The translations under genes and the position numbers were made by a program. Below are positions 1 to 5,808 of a stretch of 7,993 bases of DNA, piece after piece (position 1 is the stretch's first letter; each line of letters begins with the position of its first letter). This stretch comes from Candidatus Aerophobota bacterium (GTDB lineage Bacteria; Aerophobota; Aerophobia; Aerophobales; B3-G15): assembly GCA_014859225.1 (NCBI GenBank), contig JACUUP010000070.1, positions 1-7,993 on the forward strand, in the 5' to 3' direction. The notes beneath the pieces were generated by a model. It was not told the origin of the DNA, made no database searches, and saw only the letters and a program-made list of their open reading frames with translations.

Positions 1-4
1 TGTC

Positions 5-796
5 ATGCTTGTTATTGGCGAGAAAATAAACACTACCCTGAAAGAAGCAAAAGATATTGTATCTAGAAAAGATGAGGCAGCCTTGCAAAATCTTGCAAAA
101 AAGCAGATTGATGCAGGAGCCAACATGGTAGATGTTAATGTTGGCACCCGTATTAACACAGAAGTTGAAGACATGAGATGGGCAATAAAGACTATTCAGC
201 AGGTGCTGGATATCCCCTGCTGTATAGACTCACCCAATGCAAAAGCTCTTGAAGCAGGGCTTCAGGCTCATAAAGGAAAAGCCCTTGTTAATTCTACAAC
301 TTTAGAGAAAGAAAGATTAAAAGAGTTTCTTTCAATTGTGAAAAATTATGATTGCAAAATAGTTGCTCTTACCATGGATGATGAAGGCATACCTGAAGAT
401 GATGAGAAAAGATATAAAATTTCCGCAAATTTAATAGAGAAATTTACCCGGGAAGGTTTCGCTTTGGATGATATTTATATTGACCCATTAGTAAGACCTA
501 TCGCCACCGATGCTCATCTGGGCATAGTTGTGCTCCAGGCTATGCATAAAATATCCACTTCTTTTCCCGGGGTTCATATTATCTGTGGCTTGAGTAATAT
601 CTCCTTTGGTCTACCGAAAAGAAACCTTCTGAATAGAGTATTTCTTGCCATGGCAATAGCAAAGGGTCTTGATGCAGCACTTGTTGACCCTCTGGATAAG
701 GACCTGATGGCTACCATCATCTCTGTTATGGCTCTTTTGGGAAAAGATGAGTTTTGTGCAAATTATATATCAAGTTTCCGTGAGGGGAAAATATAA
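5..796 (+). CDS. acsE: Methyltetrahydrofolate:corrinoid/iron-sulfur protein methyltransferase (AcsE-like)
   Basis: Predicted to transfer the N5-methyl group of methyltetrahydrofolate to the cobalt of a corrinoid protein in the cytoplasm; in acetogens this feeds acetyl-CoA synthase in the Wood-Ljungdahl pathway. The 263-residue length matches the family (about 262 in Moorella AcsE), and the whole protein is one pterin-binding TIM barrel. Visible family motifs are the N-terminal MLVIGEKIN, DVNVG at 43-47, CIDSPN with Asp75, LVNST with Asn96, YIDPL with Asp160, and CGLSNIS with Asn198, which corresponds to the catalytic-region Asn199 of Moorella. The chosen ATG fits the family N-terminus, but only 4 nt precede it, so the ribosome site and upstream partners are outside the window. 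The next gene (pseudopilin) is unrelated, so this is probably the 3' end of a C1 operon. A related corrinoid methyltransferase acting on another acceptor protein cannot be excluded. Confidence 0.88.
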   Translation: MLVIGEKINTTLKEAKDIVSRKDEAALQNLAKKQIDAGANMVDVNVGTRINTEVEDMRWAIKTIQQVLDIPCCIDSPNAKALEAGLQAHKGKALVNSTTLEKERLKEFLSIVKNYDCKIVALTMDDEGIPEDDEKRYKISANLIEKFTREGFALDDIYIDPLVRPIATDAHLGIVVLQAMHKISTSFPGVHIICGLSNISFGLPKRNLLNRVFLAMAIAKGLDAALVDPLDKDLMATIISVMALLGKDEFCANYISSFREGKI

Positions 797-839
797 AGCT
801 TATCTCTAACAACTACCTTACTAAACTAAAGATTTTACT

Positions 840-1448
840 ATGGCCCAACAGATGTCAAAAAGGGGATTCACCCTTGTGGAACTGCTTATAACTGTTGCCA
901 TAATATTTATCCTTGCCACCATCATAACAATCAATCTCATCCGAGCAACTAACCAGGCAAAAAGAGCAGAGGCACGCACCTTTATTGGCAAACTGGAGCT
1001 CGCTATATCTATGTATAAAATTGATACCGGTACTTATCCTCCTGATGATGAATCTTCAGCTTCATTGCGTCGGGCGCTTAACCCTGATAAGCATGACCCC
1101 ATACGAGATATTCCCGGGTGGAAAGGACCTTATCTTGAATTTAGAGACAATGAGGTAAACTCAGCGGGAGAGCTTGTAGACCCCTGGCACAAAGGGAAAG
1201 ATGACAGAAACAATGTATATACCTATCGGGCTAATCTTGACAATGACCCTACTACTTTTCCACCTTTCCATAACACTACAACCTTTGATATTTACTCCAA
1301 AGGTTCTGATGGAAAAACTGGAACTGGCTTTGACGCAGGAAATTACTGTCAAAATGGTTTAGATGACGATGGAGATGGATTAATAGATGAACTTGACCCC
1401 TACAAAGACAAAAATGGATATCTGGAGGATGACATCAACAACTGGTAA
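840..1448 (+). CDS. gspG: GspG-type major pseudopilin with acidic calcium-loop-like C-terminal tail
   Basis: Predicted pseudopilin, anchored in the inner membrane until prepilin peptidase cleaves it and it assembles into a type II secretion-like pseudopilus. The leader MAQQMSKRG is followed by FTLVELL (cleavage G9/F10, Glu at mature +5) and a hydrophobic helix to about residue 35. The globular part has GspG hallmarks: a helix ending YKIDTGTYP, WKGPYL at 94-99, DPW at 114-116, and DIYSKGSDGKTG at 150-161, which matches the calcium-site loop of GspG. At 202 residues it is longer than a typical GspG (about 140). The extra tail (170-202) holds CQNGLDDDGDGLIDE, which looks like an EF-hand-type or dockerin-like calcium loop, and a second acidic segment. 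There is no clear SD before the ATG at 840 or the in-frame ATG at 852, so the exact start is uncertain. It is the first gene of a four-pseudopilin block. Confidence 0.87.
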   Translation: MAQQMSKRGFTLVELLITVAIIFILATIITINLIRATNQAKRAEARTFIGKLELAISMYKIDTGTYPPDDESSASLRRALNPDKHDPIRDIPGWKGPYLEFRDNEVNSAGELVDPWHKGKDDRNNVYTYRANLDNDPTTFPPFHNTTTFDIYSKGSDGKTGTGFDAGNYCQNGLDDDGDGLIDELDPYKDKNGYLEDDINNW

Positions 1449-1932
1449 ATTATCCGGATTTTCCTTAGTAGAACTCATAGTTGTAATAGGTATAATTTCT
1501 TCCATTGTGTTCGCTGGTTCCTTATACTTTCAACACCATTTATCGCAAACTCTTTTGAAAACCTCTGCCCAGGAACTTGCCAGCACTTTAATGTTGGCAA
1601 GGCGCCTTGCCATAACTAAAAGAAAAGTGCATAAAGTAGTATTTGAACCTCAAAGAAGGATATACTGGATTGAAGATGAAGATAATATAAAAGTGGAAAG
1701 AACAGTTCATTTTAAAAAAGGAGTTGGACCAGCTAACCCCAGGCTGGGCAAATGGGGAGAGGAAAATGGGATAGTAGAGGGAGGGCTTCCGGATAATGCT
1801 CTACTTTTTTATCCCCAGGGGACAGCAGAAGGGGCCTCCATTTACCTTAAAGAAGAAGGGAGCGGAAAATGGTACACCATAACTGTTACACCCTCCACAG
1901 GAGCTGTAAAGATATATACAGGAAAACATTAA
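1429..1932 (+). CDS. gspH: GspH/FimT-type minor pseudopilin
   Basis: Minor pseudopilin of the GspH/FimT class, expected to sit near the tip of a type II secretion pseudopilus or type IV pilus-like filament. The class III leader ends LSG/FSLVELIVVIG (Glu at mature +5), followed by a membrane helix. Next comes the GspH-typical helix with SAQELASTLMLARRLAITKR, then beta-rich sequence ending FYPQGTAEGASIYL and ITVTPSTGAVKIY. From ATG 1429 the protein has 167 residues and a 10-residue leader, overlapping the preceding gene by 20 nt. In-frame ATGs at 1414 and 1387 would give longer leaders. The GGAGG at 1424-1428 abuts ATG 1429 with no spacer, so the start is not firmly settled and translational coupling with gspG is likely. 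FimT and GspH are hard to tell apart by sequence; the flanking G, I and J types favour GspH. Confidence 0.82.
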   Translation: MTSTTGKLSGFSLVELIVVIGIISSIVFAGSLYFQHHLSQTLLKTSAQELASTLMLARRLAITKRKVHKVVFEPQRRIYWIEDEDNIKVERTVHFKKGVGPANPRLGKWGEENGIVEGGLPDNALLFYPQGTAEGASIYLKEEGSGKWYTITVTPSTGAVKIYTGKH

Positions 1933-2330
1933 GAAGAAAAAGCGGATTTACTTTTGTAGAGTTAATCTTTATTACAGGCATTTTATCCATAAGTCTTTTA
2001 GCTTTAACTAAAATCTTCCCCTACAGCTTTGAAGCAAAACACAGAGCAGAAAGCTACTCTCAAATAGCTGTTTTGAGTCAGAATTTAATAGAACAAATTA
2101 AAAAAGATGGCTATGAGTTGCTGGACAAAAAATATCCTGAAAGTTCCCCCGGATATGGAAAAAGCTCTGGAGAATTCAAGAGCTATCCAGATTTTAGCTG
2201 GCAGGTGGAGTGGTGGCAGACAGAGATTCCCAATTTACGAAAGATTAAAGTCAGGGTATCAGGAAAAACTGAAAAAGAAGGACATCCATGGGAGCTGGAA
2301 ATAGTAACTTATCTTGCCGCCAGGAGATAA
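1869..2330 (+). CDS. gspI: GspI/PilV-like minor pseudopilin
   Basis: Minor pseudopilin of the GspI/PilV class. The prepilin site reads RRKSG/FTFVELIFITG, with Glu at mature +5, followed by a hydrophobic helix. The soluble part carries a family-like pattern: SQNLIEQIK, then FSWQVEWW, LRKIKVRVS and a terminal WELEIVTYLA. With ATG 1869 the protein has 153 residues and a long 26-residue leader, the first 21 codons of which overlap the 3' end of gspH in another frame. GGGAG at 1858-1862 lies 6 nt before this ATG, a good SD placement. No ATG, GTG or TTG occurs in this frame between 1869 and the cleavage site, so unless an ATA (1914, behind AGGAG at 1899-1903) is used, the long leader is real. Assignment to I rather than PilV rests mainly on gene order. 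Confidence 0.78.
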   Translation: MVHHNCYTLHRSCKDIYRKTLRRKSGFTFVELIFITGILSISLLALTKIFPYSFEAKHRAESYSQIAVLSQNLIEQIKKDGYELLDKKYPESSPGYGKSSGEFKSYPDFSWQVEWWQTEIPNLRKIKVRVSGKTEKEGHPWELEIVTYLAARR

Positions 2331-2332
2331 AC

Positions 2333-2917
2333 ATGGCATTTAGAAAAGCAGCATTTACCCTACCAGAAGTTCTGATAGCTACCTTTATTTTGTCTTTTCT
2401 CATTTTAGGATTGTATTTCATATTTGATAAAAGCCATTCAGCCTGGGAGAAAGGGGATGTTCGCCTGGAACAATATCAAAAGATTAGAGGATGTCTTGAA
2501 ACAATGACAAAAGAGCTAAAAGCTACTTTCATAAATCCAGCTGATTCCTCTCTTGTTTTCAAAGGGAAAAAGGAAGATGTTTTATTTTTTTGCTCAACTA
2601 ATCTTCCCCATGAAAAAGGTGAATATGACTTAAAAAAAGTCAACTACCAGCTTGCAAACTCCAAACTCATCAGAAAGGTAAAAAGCAACCTCTCATCTCC
2701 TCTAACTCCATCAGCTACCACCATTTTAGCTTCTGAAATAGATGAGCTAACTTTTTCCTACTACGATGGGAAAAAATGGCATCCAGAGTGGGACTCTGAA
2801 AAAAATAAAGGATTTTCTTCTTTACTGCCTAAAGCTGTGGCTATAGAGCTAGCAGTCAGAGGAAAGGGGGAAAGCCCGCTAACCTTCTCTACAACAGTAA
2901 GTATTCCCGTTGAATAA
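2333..2917 (+). CDS. gspJ: GspJ-type minor pseudopilin
   Basis: Minor pseudopilin of the GspJ/PilW class, 194 residues, predicted to be processed by prepilin peptidase and join the pseudopilus tip complex. The N-terminus is MAFRKAA followed by FTLPEVLIATFIL, with Glu at mature +5 and a hydrophobic helix to about residue 30. The rest is a soluble domain with LEQYQKIRGCLETMTKELKA, a mid-protein EIDELTFSYYDGKKW stretch and a terminal LPKAVAIELAVRG typical of GspJ-like proteins. ATG 2333 is preferred over the in-frame ATG at 2288 because AGGAG at 2322-2326 sits 6 nt upstream and because it gives a normal 7-residue leader. The residue before the predicted cleavage is Ala, not the usual Gly. It starts 2 nt after the gspI stop. 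No gspK follows; the next gene is rpsO behind its own promoter. Confidence 0.78.
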   Translation: MAFRKAAFTLPEVLIATFILSFLILGLYFIFDKSHSAWEKGDVRLEQYQKIRGCLETMTKELKATFINPADSSLVFKGKKEDVLFFCSTNLPHEKGEYDLKKVNYQLANSKLIRKVKSNLSSPLTPSATTILASEIDELTFSYYDGKKWHPEWDSEKNKGFSSLLPKAVAIELAVRGKGESPLTFSTTVSIPVE

Positions 2918-2927
2918 GGACAGCTAC

Positions 2928-2956
2928 TTTACAATCCTTTTTAATTATGCTATTAT
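2928..2956 (+). promoter_or_regulatory. Sigma-70-type promoter for rpsO-pnp
   Basis: TTTACA at 2928-2933 and TATTAT at 2951-2956 are separated by exactly 17 nt, and TGC at 2948-2950 supplies an extended -10. A start near 2963 would leave a leader of only about 17 nt before the GTG of rpsO. The site begins 11 nt after the gspJ stop, which separates the pseudopilin block from the ribosomal/RNase unit. Confidence 0.7.
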
Positions 2957-2979
2957 TATACAAAAAAGGAGCAAGATAA

Positions 2980-3249
2980 GTGAGTGTCACTAAGGAAGAA
3001 AGAGAGCAAATAAAGGGAGAATTTGGTAAACATCCTCAAGATACAGGGTCAGTGGAGATTCAAATAGCCACCCTCTCAGCCAGGATAAACGACTTAACAG
3101 AGCATCTCAAGAAAAACAAAAAGGACCACGGTTCAAAGAAAGGACTTTATGCGATAATATCAAGAAGAAAGAGACTGTTAGATTATCTTGAAAAAAAAGA
3201 CCCGGAAACTTTTAAAAATTTAGTAGAAAAAATCGGATTAAGAAGGTGA
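2980..3249 (+). CDS. rpsO: 30S ribosomal protein uS15
   Basis: Small-subunit protein uS15, a primary binder of the central domain of 16S rRNA. The 89-residue length is that of the family, and the sequence is colinear with it: SVTKEEREQIKGEFG, DTGSVEIQIA at 21-30, INDLTEHLKKNKKDH, RRKRLLDYLEKKDP and the terminal IGLRR. The rRNA-contact residues His42, Asp49 and Ser52 (counting Met) are present; the second His of the usual DHHS motif is Gly51. Translation starts at a GTG with AAGGAG at 2966-2971, 8 nt upstream. The gene is followed immediately by pnp, the conserved bacterial order. The predicted transcript leader is too short to carry the pseudoknot autoregulatory element known in E. coli rpsO. 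Confidence 0.96.
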   Translation: MSVTKEEREQIKGEFGKHPQDTGSVEIQIATLSARINDLTEHLKKNKKDHGSKKGLYAIISRRKRLLDYLEKKDPETFKNLVEKIGLRR

Positions 3250-3254
3250 AATTG

Positions 3255-5327
3255 ATGCATAAAATAGAAGGTGAAATCGGGGGGCGAAAACTAATTATAG
3301 AAACAGGAAAAGTAGCAAAAAAAAGTTCAGGTGCAGTGTGGATTCAGTACGGAGAAAATATAGTGCTGGTAACAGCGGTGCTCTCTACAAACCTGAGAGA
3401 AGAAATAAGTTTTGTCCCCTTAACGGTAGATTATAGAGAAAAAGCATATGCAGCAGGTAAAATACCCGGAGGTTTTTTCAAAAGAGAAGGAAAGCCCTCT
3501 GAAGAGGAAATTCTTTCCTGCAGATTAATAGATAGGTCTATACGACCTCTCTTCCCAAAGAATTTCAAAAATGAAACCCAGATAATAGCCTCAGTTCTAT
3601 CGGCGGGCGAAATAAACCAATCCTGCATTCTGGGAATAATAGGGGCAAGTGTAGCTTTATGCTTGTCTGATAAAATGATGGAAAAACTGATAGGTGCAGT
3701 AAGGGTGGCAAGAGTAGGAGAGGAATTCATAATGAACCCTACTGACAAGCAACTTGAGACAAGTGACCTGAATCTGGTTATAGCTGGCAATAAAGAAGGT
3801 ATAACTATGGTTGAGGGAGAGGTTAAAGAGGTGGAGGAATCTGTTGTCCTGAAAGCTTTGAAAAAGGGATATGAAGAAATTAAAAAGATGATTGAACTGG
3901 AAGAAAAGTTTATCCTGTCGGCAAAAGTGCCAAAAGAAATCACTTCACTGTACAAAATTGATGAGGAACTTAAAAAAGAGGTAGATAGCTTCCTGACTCC
4001 CGAAATAGAAAAAATCCAGGCAGACTGGAGTAAAGAGGAAAAGGATGAACATGTAGAAGCTACAAGAGAAAAACTACTCCAAAAGTTTCTACCCTTATAT
4101 GCGGAAAAAGAAGGCGACATTTTAACTTGTTTAGAAGAGCTAAAAAAGAAGAAGATGAGGGAGATGATTATTCGGAAAGGTAAAAGGTGGGATGGAAGGG
4201 GATTGGATGATGTACGAAAGATAACATGTGAGGTGGGGATTCTCCCCAGAGTTCATGGGTCCAGTCTTTTTAGCAGGGGAGATACCCAGTCTCTGGTAGT
4301 GCTCACTCTGGGAACATCAACTGACGAACAAATTATAGATGGACTGCAAACAGAAGATGTAACTAAAAGATTTATGTTTCACTATAACTTCCCTCCTTTC
4401 TCCACGGGAGAGGCTTACCGTATGGGGCCTCCCGGACGAAGAGAAATTGGTCATGGGTTTTTGGCTGAAAGAGCACTTGCAGCGACTCTTCCCGATGAGA
4501 ACACCTTCCCCTATACCATAAGACTTGTATCCGACATCCTGGAATCAAATGGTTCATCTTCCATGGCATCTGCCTGTGGAGGAAGCCTTGCTTTGATGGA
4601 TGGTGGAGTGCCCATCTCTAAAGCAGTAGCAGGTTTATCCATAGGACTTGTTAAGGAAAACGGGGAAAGTTTTTTACTGACTGACATTCAGGGTATGGAA
4701 GATTACCTTGGAGATATGGATTTTAAAATTGCTGGCACTGAAAGTGCTGTAACTGCACTGCAGCTTGACATAAAAACCGACAAAATAGATTTTGAAACAC
4801 TGGAGGAGGCTTTAAAAAAGGCAAAATCGGCAAGAAAAATTATCCTGCAAAAGATGGCTCAGGTTATCAACGAACCCAGGAAAACTTTACCCACGTATGC
4901 CCCTCGAATAGCTACAATCAATATACCCTTAGATAAAATATCGGATGTTATAGGCCCAGGTGGCAGAGTGATAAAAAAGCTAACCAAGGAAACCGGAGCA
5001 AAAATTGACATAGATGATGTAGAAGGAAAAGTTATTGTCTCCTCTATGAGTGAAGAGTCTACAAATATTGCTGTAAACAAGATAAAGGATATTATACGAG
5101 AGTTTAAAGTGGGTGAAGCTTTCCGTGGTACGGTAAAAAGAGTAACCAATTTTGGTGCTTTTGTAGAAATATCACCGGGAAAAGAAGGTTTGGTTCATAT
5201 TTCCAAGTTGAGTGATAGATACGTTAAGAATGCCTCTGATGTGGTAAGCATTGGGGATGAAATTCTGGTTGAAATAATAGGAATTGATGAGCTGGGACGC
5301 TTAAGCTTGGGTAAAAAAAAGAGCTGA
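3255..5327 (+). CDS. pnp: Polynucleotide phosphorylase (polyribonucleotide nucleotidyltransferase)
   Basis: Phosphorolytic 3'-5' exoribonuclease that degrades mRNA to nucleoside diphosphates, usually as a cytoplasmic trimer with a central channel. From ATG 3255 there are 690 residues. The first RNase PH domain carries FFKREGK at 74-80. A helical linker follows at about 240-310. The second RNase PH domain carries GRREIGHG at 394-401, the phosphate-site SNGSSS at 431-436, and catalytic Asp483, Asp489 and Lys491 in EDYLGDMDFK. The KH domain has VIGPGG at 565-570, and the S1 domain spans about 620-686 with GTVKRVTNFGAFVEI. The protein ends just after S1, without the longer tail seen in some relatives. 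ATG 3255 is chosen because GGTGA at 3245-3249 lies 5 nt upstream and MHKIEGEIGG is a normal N-terminus; GTG 3246 and TTG 3252 are in-frame alternatives. The SD overlaps the rpsO stop, implying translational coupling. Confidence 0.96.
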   Translation: MHKIEGEIGGRKLIIETGKVAKKSSGAVWIQYGENIVLVTAVLSTNLREEISFVPLTVDYREKAYAAGKIPGGFFKREGKPSEEEILSCRLIDRSIRPLFPKNFKNETQIIASVLSAGEINQSCILGIIGASVALCLSDKMMEKLIGAVRVARVGEEFIMNPTDKQLETSDLNLVIAGNKEGITMVEGEVKEVEESVVLKALKKGYEEIKKMIELEEKFILSAKVPKEITSLYKIDEELKKEVDSFLTPEIEKIQADWSKEEKDEHVEATREKLLQKFLPLYAEKEGDILTCLEELKKKKMREMIIRKGKRWDGRGLDDVRKITCEVGILPRVHGSSLFSRGDTQSLVVLTLGTSTDEQIIDGLQTEDVTKRFMFHYNFPPFSTGEAYRMGPPGRREIGHGFLAERALAATLPDENTFPYTIRLVSDILESNGSSSMASACGGSLALMDGGVPISKAVAGLSIGLVKENGESFLLTDIQGMEDYLGDMDFKIAGTESAVTALQLDIKTDKIDFETLEEALKKAKSARKIILQKMAQVINEPRKTLPTYAPRIATINIPLDKISDVIGPGGRVIKKLTKETGAKIDIDDVEGKVIVSSMSEESTNIAVNKIKDIIREFKVGEAFRGTVKRVTNFGAFVEISPGKEGLVHISKLSDRYVKNASDVVSIGDEILVEIIGIDELGRLSLGKKKS

Positions 5328-5335
5328 CCAGAAGA

Positions 5336-5377
5336 AAAATTCTCCCCAAAAATGAGTTGACGATAGGGGAAAAATTT
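5336..5377. repeat. Short imperfect inverted repeat between pnp and rpsU
   Basis: The arms 5336-5347 (AAAATTCTCCCC) and 5366-5377 (GGGGAAAAATTT) are complementary at 10 of 12 positions around an 18-nt loop. The loop carries most of the putative rpsU -35 box. The mismatch, the large loop and the lack of a following T run make it a poor intrinsic terminator, although it could weakly end pnp transcripts. Confidence 0.35.
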
Positions 5378-5390
5378 ATTAAACTATAAT
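5357..5390 (+). promoter_or_regulatory. Probable promoter for rpsU
   Basis: TTGACG at 5357-5362 is a 5/6 match to the -35 box. Two -10 readings exist: TAAACT at 5380-5385 with ideal 17-nt spacing but a 4/6 match, or a perfect TATAAT at 5385-5390 that is 22 nt from that -35 and lacks a good one at 17 nt. A promoter here is plausible since this is the only sizeable gap between pnp and rpsU; the exact boxes are uncertain. Confidence 0.5.
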
Positions 5391-5411
5391 ATCATAGATT
5401 AATTTTATGAG

Positions 5412-5431
5412 AAGGAGGTGCAAAAGACTTG
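5412..5431 (+). promoter_or_regulatory. Strong Shine-Dalgarno deciding the TTG start of rpsU
   Basis: AAGGAGGTG at 5412-5420 is a 9-nt complement to the usual 16S rRNA 3' end and lies 8 nt before TTG 5429-5431. No ATG or GTG in the rpsU frame is nearby, so the TTG start is well supported. This is the longest SD match in the window. Confidence 0.75.
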
Positions 5432-5638
5432 GTTGATATTAAAGTTGATAACTATAATTCTTTCTCTCAAGCTTTAAAGAGATTTAAAATAGAGTGTCAA
5501 CAGTCAGGGTTAAATTCGGAGCTAAAAAGACATCAGGAGTATGAAAAACCAACGGAAAGAAAAAGAAAAAAAAGACTGAAAGCTATTAGAAGACAAAGAA
5601 GAAAAATGAGAAAAATAGCAAGAATCAGCAGTTTTTGA
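5429..5638 (+). CDS. rpsU: 30S ribosomal protein bS21
   Basis: Small basic ribosomal protein of the 30S platform that helps mRNA engage near the anti-SD region of 16S rRNA. The 69-residue product matches family length and layout: a beta-like N-terminus MVDIKV, the conserved ALKRFKIECQQSG helix (15-27), a second helix with ELKRHQEYEKPTERKRKKR, and a strongly Arg/Lys-rich C-terminal tail. It starts with TTG behind a near-perfect SD. It is preceded by its own likely promoter and followed at once by the palindromic spacer before fmt. The usual Firmicutes-type neighbour yqeY is absent; the downstream partner here is fmt. Confidence 0.92.
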   Translation: MVDIKVDNYNSFSQALKRFKIECQQSGLNSELKRHQEYEKPTERKRKKRLKAIRRQRRKMRKIARISSF

Positions 5639-5640
5639 TA

Positions 5641-5806
5641 CCCTGCTCCTTATCGGGAATGGGAGAAAAAACTTTGAGCCAACACTGCATTTTCGGGAAT
5701 CTAACTCTGAGTGCGGCGGGGACTTTCAAGAAAAGACCCAAAAACATTCAGGAGGATTCCCCCGTGAGGAAAAGACTCAAAAGTTTTTTCCTCCCAGGGA
5801 GCAGGG
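5641..5806. repeat. Long imperfect palindrome filling the rpsU-fmt spacer
   Basis: Three nested, collinear pairs of arms fold this stretch back on itself. Outer: 5641-5649 (CCCTGCTCC) with 5798-5806 (GGAGCAGGG), 9 of 9. Middle: 5660-5678 with 5776-5796, 19 bp interrupted only by two single-base bulges. Inner: 5695-5701 (GGGAATC) with 5755-5761 (GATTCCC), 7 of 7. The apical part, about 5702-5754, has no clear pairing. A competing local hairpin, 5766-5777 with 5782-5793 (12 bp including one G-U, 4-nt loop), shares the right middle arm. The inner arm borders the AGGAGG at 5750-5755. It begins 3 nt after the rpsU stop and ends 2 nt before the fmt ATG. It could be a folded mRNA leader controlling fmt or a small palindromic insertion. 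No known riboswitch class was recognised, and no T run follows. Confidence 0.75.
5750..5766 (+). promoter_or_regulatory. Second SD/GTG pair upstream of the preferred fmt start
   Basis: AGGAGG at 5750-5755 stands 8 nt before a GTG at 5764-5766 that is in frame with fmt, with no stop between. It would add 15 residues before Met5809. Fmt proteins normally begin only a few residues before the IVFMGTP-type motif, so this pair is probably not the main start. By SD strength alone, however, it beats the AGGGAG (5796-5801) that serves ATG 5809. Confidence 0.4.
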
Positions 5807-5808
5807 AG

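Noticed and set aside
2107-2304. Plus-strand frame inside gspI
   Set aside because: It is fully contained in gspI in another frame, and its product shows no recognisable domain.
3431-4120. Long open frame on the minus strand inside pnp (229 codons)
   Set aside because: It lies wholly antisense to the well-supported pnp coding sequence. Its translation is Ser/Phe-rich low-complexity sequence typical of an antisense shadow, with no family resemblance.
5766-5793. Hairpin before fmt considered as an intrinsic terminator of rpsU
   Set aside because: The stem is good, but it is followed by CCAGGGAGCAGGG rather than a T run. The T run is inside the stem, and fmt starts immediately after.
5639-5808. 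Palindrome considered as a transposable element with target duplication
   Set aside because: There is no transposase and no matching direct repeat at the two ends; TA precedes the left arm but does not follow the right arm. A MITE origin stays only a hypothesis.
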